This document shows positions 1 to 8,570 of a stretch of 64,000 nt of DNA, one piece after another. Under the pieces are notes generated by a model, which was not told the DNA's origin, did not search any database, and saw nothing but the letters and a program-made list of their open reading frames with translations. The position numbers were made by a program, and so were the translations under genes. The first letter of the stretch is position 1; the number at the start of each line of letters is the position of its first letter. Source of the DNA: Rhodobacteraceae bacterium IMCC1335 (GTDB taxonomy: Bacteria; Pseudomonadota; Alphaproteobacteria; Rhodobacterales; Rhodobacteraceae); contig CP046864.1 of the NCBI GenBank assembly GCA_039640495.1, positions 744,001 through 808,000 of the forward strand. Reading direction: 5' to 3'.

Positions 1-2
1 CT

Positions 3-764
3 GTGTTTCTATTGGGGTGTGCGATCTCTGTCTGGAGGCTGATTTTTTCAGCATTTTGTCTTTACAGAATAGTGCGTCAAAGCCACGCGTGGCGTAAGTT
101 GGGGCGGATAAAAATCGGTTTATCTGACAGGATATTGGTGCCTTTCTCAACGCGTGGTTTGCGAAATTATTATATTGTGATCCCGTCCCATATGCTTGGC
201 CAAAAGGATGAGATGAAAGTATCTTTGGCACATGAGCTACAGCATTTGCGGCAAGGCGATATCGAATGGGAGATTTTACTCGAAGTTTTAAAACCAATCT
301 TTTTTTGGAACCCAGCATATCACGCCTGGAAGCGGCAAGTTGAACATTTGCGCGAATTAAGCTGTGACAGCGAAGTGCTTAGAAAAGGTCGGGTTGATAT
401 CGTTTCTTATTGCGAAACTTTGCTCTCTGTTTGTCAAAGAAGCCTGCGCAAAGATCGCAGCTTTTTGATTGCGTTTCCAAAGGTCACCTTGGTAACGGCA
501 GATCGTTTGTCTTGGCGAGAAGGTAGAAAAAGCTTTTTAGAACAGCGAGTCGTGTCGCTTCTTCATGCCAATCATCTGCGGCGCTCGCGTATTTTGACCC
601 TCTGTTTCATTGTGCCGCTTGTGGCGTCTGTGCTGTTATGTGCAGTGGCGATCCAGCGTTCAGGAGATTGGAGTCAAGATAGGCTCATGCTATCTACAAT
701 CGTTAATTTAGAGCGGTTAGATCAAATAAATTCTCAATCAAGCACTCTGGGTGCTTGGAATTAG
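3..764 (+). CDS. M56 (BlaR1/MecR1-like) membrane metallopeptidase, 5' end cut
   Basis: Family M56 peptidases are membrane-embedded zinc proteases, typified by the BlaR1/MecR1 antibiotic sensors. The visible 253 residues contain a zinc-binding HELQH motif (residues about 77-81) followed by a downstream helix with ELSCDSEVL, as in M56. A hydrophobic segment lies at the N-terminus, and a C-terminal transmembrane segment lies near residues 198-217. The frame is open to the window edge and the GTG at position 3 is arbitrary, so the N-terminal membrane helices are probably upstream. No penicillin-binding sensor domain follows, so this is a short M56 protein and not a full BlaR1. A BlaI-type repressor partner, if any, would be outside the window. 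The fold assignment is good; the substrate is unknown. Confidence 0.75.
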   Translation: MFLLGCAISVWRLIFSAFCLYRIVRQSHAWRKLGRIKIGLSDRILVPFSTRGLRNYYIVIPSHMLGQKDEMKVSLAHELQHLRQGDIEWEILLEVLKPIFFWNPAYHAWKRQVEHLRELSCDSEVLRKGRVDIVSYCETLLSVCQRSLRKDRSFLIAFPKVTLVTADRLSWREGRKSFLEQRVVSLLHANHLRRSRILTLCFIVPLVASVLLCAVAIQRSGDWSQDRLMLSTIVNLERLDQINSQSSTLGAWN

Positions 765-776
765 GCGGCGCCCGTT

Positions 777-848
777 AGCGTCAAGATAGCCGCTTTCAAA
801 TGCACGGATCACAAACAGGCCTGAAAGCCGTCCAAAAAGCTTGACGCT
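777..848. repeat. Nested inverted repeat (possible hairpin) after the M56 gene
   Basis: Outer arms AGCGTCAAG (777-785) and CTTGACGCT (840-848) are perfect 9-bp complements. Inside them GCTTTCA (792-798) and TGAAAGC (822-828) form a second perfect 7-bp pair. There is no T-run after the outer arm, so it is not a typical intrinsic terminator. It could be an RNA hairpin at the transcript end or the remnant of a small mobile repeat. Confidence 0.4.
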
Positions 849-1580
849 GCTGACTCAATGCAGTTTGACTGATATTTTTTACAAAGTTTTCTAGTAAAAT
901 TCCCTGAAGACTTTTTGTTTTTACCTGTATTGCCTCCACAATTATCTCTCTTCTTTAACTAGGGAGAAGACATTTTATATACCAATCACCTCCATGTAAT
1001 CTGGATATACACGCATTCCCCGCCTGTCGGTGGTCAAAGGGTATTGGAATTCTGAAGAGCTTTCATAAAGAGCGTTCCTGGTCGGCAACTGTTTGAGTTC
1101 AAGTAACAACACAGATGCAGCAGCGTCTCTTTTAAATATGGCAGGCCTCTGTCTCACACAAAAAAAGATGAACAGTCGCCCTATCTCAACCAATCATAGA
1201 TGAAAAGATTGGGAAACTGCTGCAGAACTTCCAGAGCATAAAAGGTAAGTTCACCCTCATAACAGGTTAGGAAGAAACCGTTTTTAATCTGCTGTCATTT
1301 ATGGACCTTGATGATTTAGAAGGTGATCCTGAATTTAGAGAATTGATTTCCGAAATTTCTGCGCGTCAAAAAGTCAACTATGGGGTGACCGACGGAAGAC
1401 CTCTCTGCATGAATATGGTGCTGTATAAGGTATAATATAAAATTCACGTTACAAATGCGGAATAGTTTTAACCGCCCCACAGCAGAACTGGGTGTTCAAC
1501 TTGCAATTAAAGTGGTTAGGATGATCCCCAGTGTAACAGAGTATTCGGCCAAGCAATTTTGGACCAAGAGGGGTTTTGCG
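849..1580. other. Gene-poor gap with short open-frame scraps
   Basis: No convincing gene is seen. A 44-codon ATG frame at 1301-1435 (plus) is rich in acidic residues (starts MDLDDLEGDPEF) and could be the C-terminal scrap of a lost gene. A 72-codon minus frame at 975-1193 matches nothing I recognise. The sequence just before 1581 holds the ribosome binding site of the first GFA gene. Confidence 0.4.
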
Positions 1581-2036
1581 ATGTCAGAACATAGCGGCGG
1601 ATGTCTTTGTGGTGATCTAAGATATACAGTGATGGGAAACCCTGAAATTGGTGCCGTATGCCATTGCCGATATTGTCAACTTCGAACGGGATCAGCATTT
1701 GGCACGCTGGCGTATTTTAAAGATGAAAACGTTAAAATCACCGCAGGTAAAGCTAAGGAATACAGCTTTACGAGCGAAAGTGGTACGCAGTGGAAAACAT
1801 TCTTTTGCGATACCTGCGCGACAACTGTCTTTATCAAACTAGAAGTAAGAGCAGGATTAACCGGGGTAACCGCAGGCACGCTTGATCCACCCACATTTTG
1901 GTTTGAATTAGACAGAGAAGCATTCACCCGTTCCAAAGCACATTTCGTGGGAGACATAATTGCAAAAGATACCCATGAAACAATTGCATATTACGACCCA
2001 AAAATTGAAGAACCCAAACGCAGAAAAGGTGGTTAG
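1581..2036 (+). CDS. GFA-family (glutathione-dependent formaldehyde-activating-like) zinc protein 1
   Basis: This is a 151-residue protein of the GFA/CENP-V fold, which binds zinc through three cysteine clusters. All are visible: CLCG near the N-terminus, CHCRYCQ around residue 31, and FCDTC around residue 76. Gfa was first described as catalysing S-hydroxymethylglutathione formation, but most family members have unknown substrates. I chose the ATG at 1581 because it follows an AAGAGGGG ribosome binding site and begins right before the first cysteine cluster. The frame is open upstream to 1455, but that part has no family resemblance. The stop codon abuts the start of a second GFA gene, so the two are co-transcribed. 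The nearby C1 genes make a formaldehyde link tempting, but this is only inference. Confidence 0.85.
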   Translation: MSEHSGGCLCGDLRYTVMGNPEIGAVCHCRYCQLRTGSAFGTLAYFKDENVKITAGKAKEYSFTSESGTQWKTFFCDTCATTVFIKLEVRAGLTGVTAGTLDPPTFWFELDREAFTRSKAHFVGDIIAKDTHETIAYYDPKIEEPKRRKGG

Positions 2037-2447
2037 ATGATCCATACTGGAAAATGTTATTGTGGAGATATTCGGTTTGAGTTTGAGGATCCGATACAGT
2101 CTCAATTGCTCTGCCATTGCAGAGAATGCCGCTATCTTTCAGGCGGTGAAGCAAATGCCTCTATCGTAATTTTGGAAGAAACGTTTCGTGTCACAAAGGG
2201 GGAACTGAAAACATTTTCAAGGCGTGATCTAGAATCCCCGCGGATCAGGTATTTTTGCGGAAATTGTGGCACGCATATCTGTGTCAAAAGCCCTCCTCGA
2301 CCGGGCATGTTGGTTTTAAAAATTGGCACATTGGACGATCACTCTTGGTTTAGTCCGAAGGCAGCAATTTTTTGCATTGATCAACAACCGTATCACATCA
2401 TACCCAAAGATGTTCCAAGTTTTGAGAAAACACCGCCACCCAAGTGA
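2037..2447 (+). CDS. GFA-family zinc protein 2
   Basis: A second GFA-fold protein of 136 residues. Zinc-ligand clusters are CYCG (about residue 8), CHCREC (about 27) and FCGNCG (about 76). The ATG follows directly on the TAG of the preceding GFA gene with no spacer, which implies translational coupling. The two copies share the fold but differ in sequence, so they look like an old duplication or a heteromeric pair and not a recent repeat. No glutathione-formaldehyde dehydrogenase gene is adjacent. The biochemical role is unknown. Confidence 0.85.
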   Translation: MIHTGKCYCGDIRFEFEDPIQSQLLCHCRECRYLSGGEANASIVILEETFRVTKGELKTFSRRDLESPRIRYFCGNCGTHICVKSPPRPGMLVLKIGTLDDHSWFSPKAAIFCIDQQPYHIIPKDVPSFEKTPPPK

Positions 2448-2468
2448 TAATATTCACTGGAGAAGAAA

Positions 2469-3136
2469 CTATTTCTGATGAAAGTCAAATAGCTTTTGCG
2501 CCTGAATTTCAGCATGATCTACGCGTTTAAATTCTACATTGCGTGCATGATAAACCAATGCCAGATCCGCGCTACGTAACGAAATTGCCTCTGCCTTAAT
2601 TTTGTGAATGAATTGGTTGCTTGTTGCGTTAAAGACCTTTTTGTGCGTCTTTCGCAGAACCCAATTTTGCCATATCCACCTATGCTTTATGCATATTTTC
2701 AAATGGGGTTTCTTCAGGCAGGATGACTTCTACCGATGTTATGTCTGAATAAAACTTGGTTTTCATCACAGGTTAAGTGCTCAAAACTTCCATTTTATTA
2801 TAGCCGCGTTCTCTAACCTCTTTTTGAATGCAAAATAGCATGTTTACGATGGAAGACTCGACTTCACTTTAAAGTTTTTAATGCAAAAGTGACCTGCAAT
2901 TGAAGGGATGGCAATGCAATCTGTACCTGCTTGCTTTGGTCTTTGGGTTAACCCTTCATATATCTCGGCTTGTGCATCCTTATTATCACGCATCAAGTTT
3001 TTCATCAGTGTAGAAGCGTCTGCATGAACGATCCTCATGTCCAGTTTCGCATCCGCAGCTTCAAATTTCTGTATTAAACTCAGATAAAAAAATCAGTTGC
3101 TGCAGGACCATTACCACCAATCTGGCCAATCTACAT
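2469..3136 (-). pseudogene. Decayed aspartate/glutamate racemase family gene
   Basis: Fragments in several minus-strand frames line up in order with the Asp/Glu racemase family. The start at 3136 is ATG followed at once by TAG. Next comes IGQIGGNGPAATDFF, which matches the family N-terminus (usually IG-GGMGP-AT). After a frameshift the stretch to 2844 contains VHADAS and AGTDCIAIPS, where the family has the catalytic Asn-Thr-Ala-His region. Near 2700-2750 VEVILPEETPFENMHKA ends in an in-frame TAG. The last piece, to 2469, ends with HAEIQAQKLFDF, like the family's C-terminal DTT-IHA helix. Multiple stops and frameshifts mean the gene is dead. Confidence 0.75.
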
Positions 3137-4014
3137 AAATGCTATTTCTTAAATTTTATGTGCAGATTACGACAGTATTAAGTTTCCTTGGGTTTAAATT
3201 TTTATGTGATGTTTTTGGATGTTTTATCCGTTTGCAACATAGCTTTTGAGATCGGTTCAGATTTCGTTGAGGCAACTCTAGCATATAAGGTGCACTCAAA
3301 TTTCTACTATGGTTGAAGAAAATACTGCGCAACATGGTGCAGTTTGAATGCTCTATCGCTAGCGTGACAGTAACTTATCACTCAATTTTTATCATTCACC
3401 CGCCAGACTATTGATAGAGGCAATTCCTTGCGTTGATTGGCTATGCTCGTATTGCGTTTGGCCATCAGAAATACCCCCAGATAGACAAATAACGAAGCTC
3501 ACCTTTAACGCATCTGAAAAAACTTTTTCTCAAGAAATATCGAGCGTGTCTGCCAAGTATTGTTAATTCGAAAAGGCAGGAGCTTGCGCGCAAAGGCGAA
3601 ACGTTTATCGTCACCACTTTTGCTTGTTTCGCCCGGCCGAAGTCGGATTTTTAGAAGAATGTTGAGAGAATGGTAGCAAAGGTTTTCCATTGCACAATCT
3701 GGATATGAAATTCGATAGTTCCAAGCTGATTCGAAATTGATTTTTTGAATCCCCGGCGCCGTCTATTCGTTGGAAATCGAAACCTTTTTGGCAAGACAAT
3801 CTCTGGGCACCTAAGCCATGCACGCAATCTTCGACAAGGAGGCCGAGGCCATTCGAGACGTGCTTGTCGTGAACCGGCTTGCGCTGCGTTTTGGTTGCGA
3901 TCGCTTCTTTGCCGATCTTGGGTATGTGGGCGCAAAACGCAGCTATGAGCAATTCAAATAAGCAGGTGCACTCTATCTTGATAGATTAAATTGAATGATC
4001 ACGCCTGAAAGCTT
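3137..4014. other. Eroded gene-poor region with a resolvase scar
   Basis: Apart from the resolvase remnant annotated separately at 3433-3740, no gene is supported. Open frames at 3611-3952 (minus) and 3745-3948 (plus) overlap each other and match nothing recognisable. A frame on the plus strand around 3818-3961 is open without a start and could be a scrap of another mobile gene. The stretch looks like a decayed insertion site between the accessory genes and the serine-cycle operon. Confidence 0.4.
3433..3740 (+). pseudogene. Decayed serine resolvase/invertase N-terminal domain
   Basis: Pieces in shifting frames match the catalytic domain of Tn3/Hin-type serine recombinases, in the right order. 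LIGYARIAFGHQ corresponds to the IGYARVST-DQ start. EKTFSQEISSVSAK corresponds to the region normally reading K-IF-EK-S. RKGETFIVTTFACFAR corresponds to GD-LVVTKLDRLAR. LDMKFDSSKLIRN corresponds to the LDT-T--GKL segment after the active site. The codon equivalent to the catalytic Ser of ARVS reads Ala or Phe, and stops lie at about 3490 and 3738. It is non-functional and marks an old mobile element. Confidence 0.55.
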
Positions 4015-5010
4015 TTAAGCAACTTTGTCCAGAGGTTCGCGGCCGTTGAAGAATTCTATCAGATTTTGAAACACTCTATTTCCCATCTCGTTGCGGGTCT
4101 CGGTTGAGGCACTGCCTAAATGGGGAAGTACGACCAAATTATCGCATTGTAATAAATGGGATGAAATTTTTGGTTCGCCTTGATAAACATCCAACCCTGC
4201 GCCGCCGATACATCCAAACATCAGCGATTGCGCGAGCGCATATTCATCGATCACCTCTCCTCTGGCCGTATTTATTAAAAAAGCCTCTGGCTTCATCAAT
4301 TCGAGCCTGCGGTTATTCATCAGATGGCGGTTTTCAGCGCCGCCCGGACAATGCAGGGACACAAAATCGCTTTGCGGCAATAAATCATCAAGCGTCGCAA
4401 CTTGCGTGGCATTATACCGTTTGAGAATCGCCTGTTTAATCGGAGAGCGATTATGCACCACGATCTTCATCCCAAAGCCATGATGCGCGCGCTGCGCCAT
4501 CGCCTGTCCGATGCGGCCAAAGCCGACAATTCCCAATGTCTTTCCTGTCACCTTAGACCCCATCATATGCGTGGGGCGCCAACCTGACCAATTGCCAGAG
4601 CGGATTTCACGCTCGCCCTCGCCGGCCCGCCGCGCAACCATCAACAAAAGCGTCATCGCAAGATCTGCGGTGCAATCTGACAAAACATCGGGGGTATTCG
4701 TGACGGTTATTCCCAATTTCTGGGTCGCATGGATATCAATATGGCTATAGCCAACACCGTAATTTGCCAATATTTTTGTGCGCGCCTGCGCCATATCCAG
4801 CACTTCGGGGCCCAATTTATCGGTAACCGTTGGCAAAATTGCATCAAAATCCGAAAACGCCTGACGAAAATCGGTTGCGCTAAGGGGGGTGTCTGAGCGG
4901 TTGAATACAGCGTCAAATTCCACCGATAATTTGCTTTCGATTGCCGATGGCCAACGCCGCGTTACCAAAACGCGTGGTTTTTTATTCACGATTAAGCCTC
5001 CACTCATCAC
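4015..5010 (-). CDS. hprA: Hydroxypyruvate/glyoxylate reductase (D-2-hydroxyacid dehydrogenase)
   Basis: This is a 331-residue D-isomer-specific 2-hydroxyacid dehydrogenase. The Rossmann motif GFGRIG is at residues 163-168. The catalytic triad is visible as Arg250 (NTARGE), Glu279 (YQGEP) and His297 (LPHLGS). In the serine cycle this enzyme reduces hydroxypyruvate, made by serine-glyoxylate aminotransferase, to D-glycerate in the cytosol. Sequence alone does not separate hydroxypyruvate reductase from glyoxylate reductase; the assignment rests on position as the last gene of the sgaA-mtkA-mtkB-hprA operon. Its ATG overlaps the mtkB stop by four bases, so the genes are translationally coupled. 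Confidence 0.85.
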   Translation of the reverse strand: MMSGGLIVNKKPRVLVTRRWPSAIESKLSVEFDAVFNRSDTPLSATDFRQAFSDFDAILPTVTDKLGPEVLDMAQARTKILANYGVGYSHIDIHATQKLGITVTNTPDVLSDCTADLAMTLLLMVARRAGEGEREIRSGNWSGWRPTHMMGSKVTGKTLGIVGFGRIGQAMAQRAHHGFGMKIVVHNRSPIKQAILKRYNATQVATLDDLLPQSDFVSLHCPGGAENRHLMNNRRLELMKPEAFLINTARGEVIDEYALAQSLMFGCIGGAGLDVYQGEPKISSHLLQCDNLVVLPHLGSASTETRNEMGNRVFQNLIEFFNGREPLDKVA

Positions 5011-5897
5011 GCGACCTCTTTCAAAACATCTGCGATTGTATCACCGATAACCGCGGGATTAGGGGCAACCGTAACGCCCGCCGCAGACAGGATTTCAACT
5101 TTTTCACTTGCGCTTTCGCCAAAGGCCGAGATTATTGCCCCCGCATGGCCCATCGTGCGCCCTTTCGGCGCGGTTAAACCCGCCACATATGCCACGACTG
5201 GTTTTTTCACATTGTCGCGGATATAGGCCGCTGCTTCGGCTTCTTGTGGCCCACCAATTTCGCCGATCATGCAAATGATATGCGTGTCATCATCTTCCTC
5301 AAAGCGCTGCAATAGGTCTTTAAATGAAGATCCGTTAATCGGATCTCCGCCAATCCCAACCGATGTAGATACTCCTATACCATGGGCTTTTAGCTGCGCC
5401 GCAGCCTCATATCCCAGGGTGCCAGAGCGCCCGATGATGCCAACATGACCCGGTAGGTAGATATGGCCGGGCATGATCCCCAATAAAGCCTTGCCAGGGC
5501 TGATTGTGCCGGCGCAATTTGGCCCTGTCAGGACCATCCGCCGATCTTTGGGATATCGATACATATACCGTTTGACCTGAATCATATCTTGCGCAGGGAT
5601 GCCATCGGTGATGCAAACGCAGTATTTAATGCCAGCATCTGCGGCTTCCATTATGCTGTCAGCGGCAAAGGGGGGGGGTACAAAGACCAAACTGGCTTCT
5701 GCATCTGTTTGCGCAACGGCCTCTTCTACGGTGTCAAAAACCGGCAGCCCCTCAACGGTTTGACCACCTTTTCCGGGCACGACGCCCCCCACCACATTGG
5801 TGCCATAGGCCAGCATATCAGCCGTATGAAAACGTGCCATTTTTCCGGTAATGCCCTGAACGATGACGCGGGTACCTTGATCGATAAGAATACTCAT
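5007..5897 (-). CDS. mtkB: Malate-CoA ligase (malate thiokinase) alpha subunit
   Basis: A 296-residue protein of the succinyl-CoA synthetase alpha family. It has an N-terminal CoA-binding Rossmann domain, [12 protein letters not shown] in the middle, [14 protein letters not shown] [10 protein letters not shown], and GHAGAI around residues 251-256, which carries the phosphohistidine. With MtkA it makes malyl-CoA from malate, CoA and ATP. The call as malate thiokinase and not SucD rests on the operon, which contains serine-glyoxylate aminotransferase and hydroxypyruvate reductase, with malyl-CoA lyase nearby. The start overlaps the mtkA stop by four bases (ATGA). Confidence 0.88.
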   Translation of the reverse strand: MSILIDQGTRVIVQGITGKMARFHTADMLAYGTNVVGGVVPGKGGQTVEGLPVFDTVEEAVAQTDAEASLVFVPPPFAADSIMEAADAGIKYCVCITDGIPAQDMIQVKRYMYRYPKDRRMVLTGPNCAGTISPGKALLGIMPGHIYLPGHVGIIGRSGTLGYEAAAQLKAHGIGVSTSVGIGGDPINGSSFKDLLQRFEEDDDTHIICMIGEIGGPQEAEAAAYIRDNVKKPVVAYVAGLTAPKGRTMGHAGAIISAFGESASEKVEILSAAGVTVAPNPAVIGDTIADVLKEVA

Positions 5898-7093
5898 GTG
5901 ACGGCCCTCAATTTTTTTAAATCCGAATTGCCGCTTTTCCAGGCAGCAACGGAGCGTTCGGCAGCCTCATTCAAAGTTGTTGCGCGAATGATCGGAAGCC
6001 CCGATTTTGCAAGTATTTTTTGCCCTGCTTCCACGTTTGTTCCCGCCAATCTGACAATCACGGGCACGTTTACACTGACTTGCCGTAAGGCTTGCACGAC
6101 GCCTTCCGCGACCCAGTCGCAGCGGTTGATGCCAGCGAATATATTCACCAGCACCGCCTGAACATTGTTGTCCGATAAGACCAGTCGAAAGGCTTTGGTC
6201 ACCCGTTCGGGCGTAGCGCCTCCACCAATATCTAGAAAATTCGCCGGCTCACCCCCCGCCAATTTGATGGTATCCATCGTGGCCATGGCCAAACCCGCGC
6301 CATTGACGATACAGCCGATATTCCCTTCAAGCCCGACATAGCTTAAGCCTCGATCTGCGGCTCGGCTTTCGCGGGGATCCTCTTGGCTTTTATCCCGTAA
6401 TTCGCTGATATTTGGGTGACGAAAAAGGGCATTGTCATCAAAGGTCATCTTCGCATCTAAGGCCAAAATGCGGTTATCCCCCGTAATCACCAAAGGGTTT
6501 ATTTCGACCATTGTCGCGTCATATTCCCGAAAGGCCCGATAAGCGCCTTTCAGGGTGCGCACCATGCTCTGCGTCAGCGCCGGATCGATCCCCAATTTAA
6601 ATGCTATCTGACGGCATTGAAAATCCTGCAAGCCAACGGCTGGTTCTACAGTCGCCCGCACGATACTGTCTGGCCGCTCCGCAGAAATGTCTTCGATTTC
6701 CATACCGCCCTCGGCAGATGCAACAATCATGACCCGTTGCGAGGTGCGATCCAAAACGAGGCCCAGATAGATCTCACGTTCGATAGGCACTGCCGCTTCG
6801 ACATAGACGCGGTAAATGCCTTTGCCCTCGGCGCCCGTTTGATGCGTCACAAGTTTATGACCGAACAAAGATTCACAGATTGTGAAGATCTCATTATCGC
6901 TGCGGCAAAGCTTTACGCCACCGGCTTTTCCGCGACCGCCCGCATGTACCTGAGCTTTTACAACCCAACACTCGCCCCCCAATTCGCGGGCGCGATAGGC
7001 GGCTTGCTCTGGGCTATACGCCAAAGCGCCCGGCGGTATGTCCACGCCGAAATTTGCCAAGATTTCTTTCGCTTGGTATTCGTGGATATCCAT
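5894..7093 (-). CDS. mtkA: Malate-CoA ligase (malate thiokinase) beta subunit
   Basis: A 399-residue ATP-grasp protein of the succinyl-CoA synthetase beta family. The N-terminus [12 protein letters not shown] is the conserved family start, so I place the start at 7093 and not at the longer frame reaching 7165. That longer frame would overlap sgaA. The segments [18 protein letters not shown] (nucleotide binding) and the C-terminal GGGATPERV and [11 protein letters not shown] (CoA ligase domain) are visible. It forms a heterotetramer with MtkB and activates malate to malyl-CoA, the substrate of the lyase encoded at 9317-10294. The second gene of the operon starts 37 bases after the sgaA stop. 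Confidence 0.88.
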   Translation of the reverse strand: MDIHEYQAKEILANFGVDIPPGALAYSPEQAAYRARELGGECWVVKAQVHAGGRGKAGGVKLCRSDNEIFTICESLFGHKLVTHQTGAEGKGIYRVYVEAAVPIEREIYLGLVLDRTSQRVMIVASAEGGMEIEDISAERPDSIVRATVEPAVGLQDFQCRQIAFKLGIDPALTQSMVRTLKGAYRAFREYDATMVEINPLVITGDNRILALDAKMTFDDNALFRHPNISELRDKSQEDPRESRAADRGLSYVGLEGNIGCIVNGAGLAMATMDTIKLAGGEPANFLDIGGGATPERVTKAFRLVLSDNNVQAVLVNIFAGINRCDWVAEGVVQALRQVSVNVPVIVRLAGTNVEAGQKILAKSGLPIIRATTLNEAAERSVAAWKSGNSDLKKLRAVT

Positions 7094-7130
7094 GATCTTT
7101 TCCTTAAGACTGGGGCAACAGAGTGGGGTG

Positions 7131-8378
7131 TTATTCGGCGGCGACTGCTGGCTTATAGGATTCATCCAGTGCCGCCATCACGCGCGCATCATTCACTTCG
7201 CCACCCAAATCCCGGATCGCCTGCGCAAAACGCAACACGATATCAGTTACTGCGGATTGCGAGAGTAGGTTTAAAATGCCAATACGCACTTGCACTGGCT
7301 CAGAAAGCGTGGGCCATATTCCAAAATTTTGCGCCCGGCAATGTTGCACAAGCTCCATTTCGCGCCCTGCCAAAGCCTTTGGCAGGTTTAACACAACCAA
7401 TGATGTCATGTTCGAGGTCACCTCGCAGCCCATCGCTTCAACCGCGATACGCAAAGCTGCTTCGTGATAGGCGTATTCCTGCGCGCGGGCTGTCAAACCT
7501 TGGCTCAGCGTGATCCGAAGCGCTTCATGAAACGCGGCCACGGCATAAGCGGAATGGGTGCGATGATAGGTGCCTTTTTCAACATCTTTTCCCTCTATAA
7601 TTGCCCAGTGACGGGCTTCCATCACTGGATGATGTACAAAGCTGCGCGTGCCGGTGGTATTGAGCGTTTCAATGAATCTGTCCGAGAATGAGACAGGCGC
7701 ATAGGTCAAGGGCAAACATGACAAACCTTTTTGCGGACAAGAAGCCCATCCATGGATGCCCGGATAATCATCAATCCGGAAGGCTCCAACCCCCAAAGAT
7801 GACACTGCATCTACAAGGCCCAGTACGTTATATTTTTCACAGGCGGCACTGAACCCCTCAAGATCATTGATCCGCCCAGATCCGGTTTCCCAATGCGCCA
7901 TAGCCGCCCATTTAGGTTTATGTTCTTGTAATGCCGCTTCAATCACATCACTGCTCACTGAGGTTCCATGCTCGATGGTTACCACAAATACCGATGCAGC
8001 TTGAGGGTCTAGCGGATTTTGCGCAAGCTCTTCGGCGGTTGCGGCGCGCATCCGCGCTGTTAATCCGTCAATCCCTGAAAAGGTTCCATTGACGAACATC
8101 ACCACTTTATCGCCCGGCTGCACGCCGCTGAACATCATGTCAAGACCGCTCCATCCGGTTCCAGCAACGCCAAAAGTATGTACGTTTTGCGTTCCCCAGA
8201 CCTGACGCAACATCTTTTTACATTCGACCATCCCGCGCAACACATCTGCATGCATATGGTCTGCAAGCCCGGCGCCCGCATAGGCGGCCAGAACGCGCTC
8301 GTCGGTATTTCCTGGTCCGGGCCCCGCTGCGATTGTATTTGGGATTTCTAACTTTTTGAAAATTTGGGTCTCTAACAT
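7131..8378 (-). CDS. sgaA: Serine-glyoxylate aminotransferase
   Basis: A 415-residue class V PLP-dependent aminotransferase of the alanine/serine-glyoxylate group. [12 protein letters not shown] near the N-terminus is the substrate-loop signature. The segment [11 protein letters not shown] holds the PLP lysine, and DAVSSLG the PLP-contacting Asp. It transfers the amino group of serine to glyoxylate, giving hydroxypyruvate and glycine, the branch-point of the serine cycle. I chose the ATG at 8378 because AGGAGG lies just upstream; a longer frame to 8405 has no such site. It is the first gene of the operon with mtkA, mtkB and hprA. The 192-base gap upstream is shared with a divergent LuxR-type regulator. 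Confidence 0.9.
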   Translation of the reverse strand: MLETQIFKKLEIPNTIAAGPGPGNTDERVLAAYAGAGLADHMHADVLRGMVECKKMLRQVWGTQNVHTFGVAGTGWSGLDMMFSGVQPGDKVVMFVNGTFSGIDGLTARMRAATAEELAQNPLDPQAASVFVVTIEHGTSVSSDVIEAALQEHKPKWAAMAHWETGSGRINDLEGFSAACEKYNVLGLVDAVSSLGVGAFRIDDYPGIHGWASCPQKGLSCLPLTYAPVSFSDRFIETLNTTGTRSFVHHPVMEARHWAIIEGKDVEKGTYHRTHSAYAVAAFHEALRITLSQGLTARAQEYAYHEAALRIAVEAMGCEVTSNMTSLVVLNLPKALAGREMELVQHCRAQNFGIWPTLSEPVQVRIGILNLLSQSAVTDIVLRFAQAIRDLGGEVNDARVMAALDESYKPAVAAE

Positions 8379-8426
8379 GATGCCTCCTAAAGAACCGATT
8401 CGCATTGCGTTGGGGGCAAAGTATTT

Positions 8427-8448
8427 TGTTTGACAATGGAAACAAACA
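8427..8448. promoter_or_regulatory. Candidate operator 1, palindrome TGTTTG-N10-CAAACA
   Basis: Perfect 6-bp arms with a 10-bp spacer lie 49-70 bases upstream of the sgaA start. The size fits a dimeric regulator such as the NarL/LuxR-type protein encoded divergently, or a LysR-type protein. No binding data can be inferred from the sequence. Confidence 0.4.
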
Positions 8449-8479
8449 TCAGTACTTCCTGCCTTTGGACATCTAATAG

Positions 8480-8501
8480 TATGGGAAATAAGCTACCCAT
8501 A
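8480..8501. promoter_or_regulatory. Candidate operator 2, palindrome TATGGG-N10-CCCATA
   Basis: A second perfect palindrome has the same 6-N10-6 layout, centred 53 bp from the first. It lies closer to the regulator gene that begins at 8571. The arm sequences differ from the first, so two different proteins may bind, or the match in layout is chance. Confidence 0.35.
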
Positions 8502-8570
8502 ATAACTGTATTTAGATTAAAGCTTTGATTTTAACGCCAAACGGGTGGTAAATTCAGGGAAGAGAAGACT

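Noticed and set aside
3611..3952. 113-codon minus frame in the resolvase scar region
   Set aside because: No recognisable family, overlaps two other open frames, and the resolvase match is on the opposite strand.
5894..7093. mtkA/mtkB as TCA-cycle sucC/sucD
   Set aside because: The families are alike, but the operon with sgaA and hprA and the nearby lyase favour malate thiokinase; no TCA genes are adjacent.
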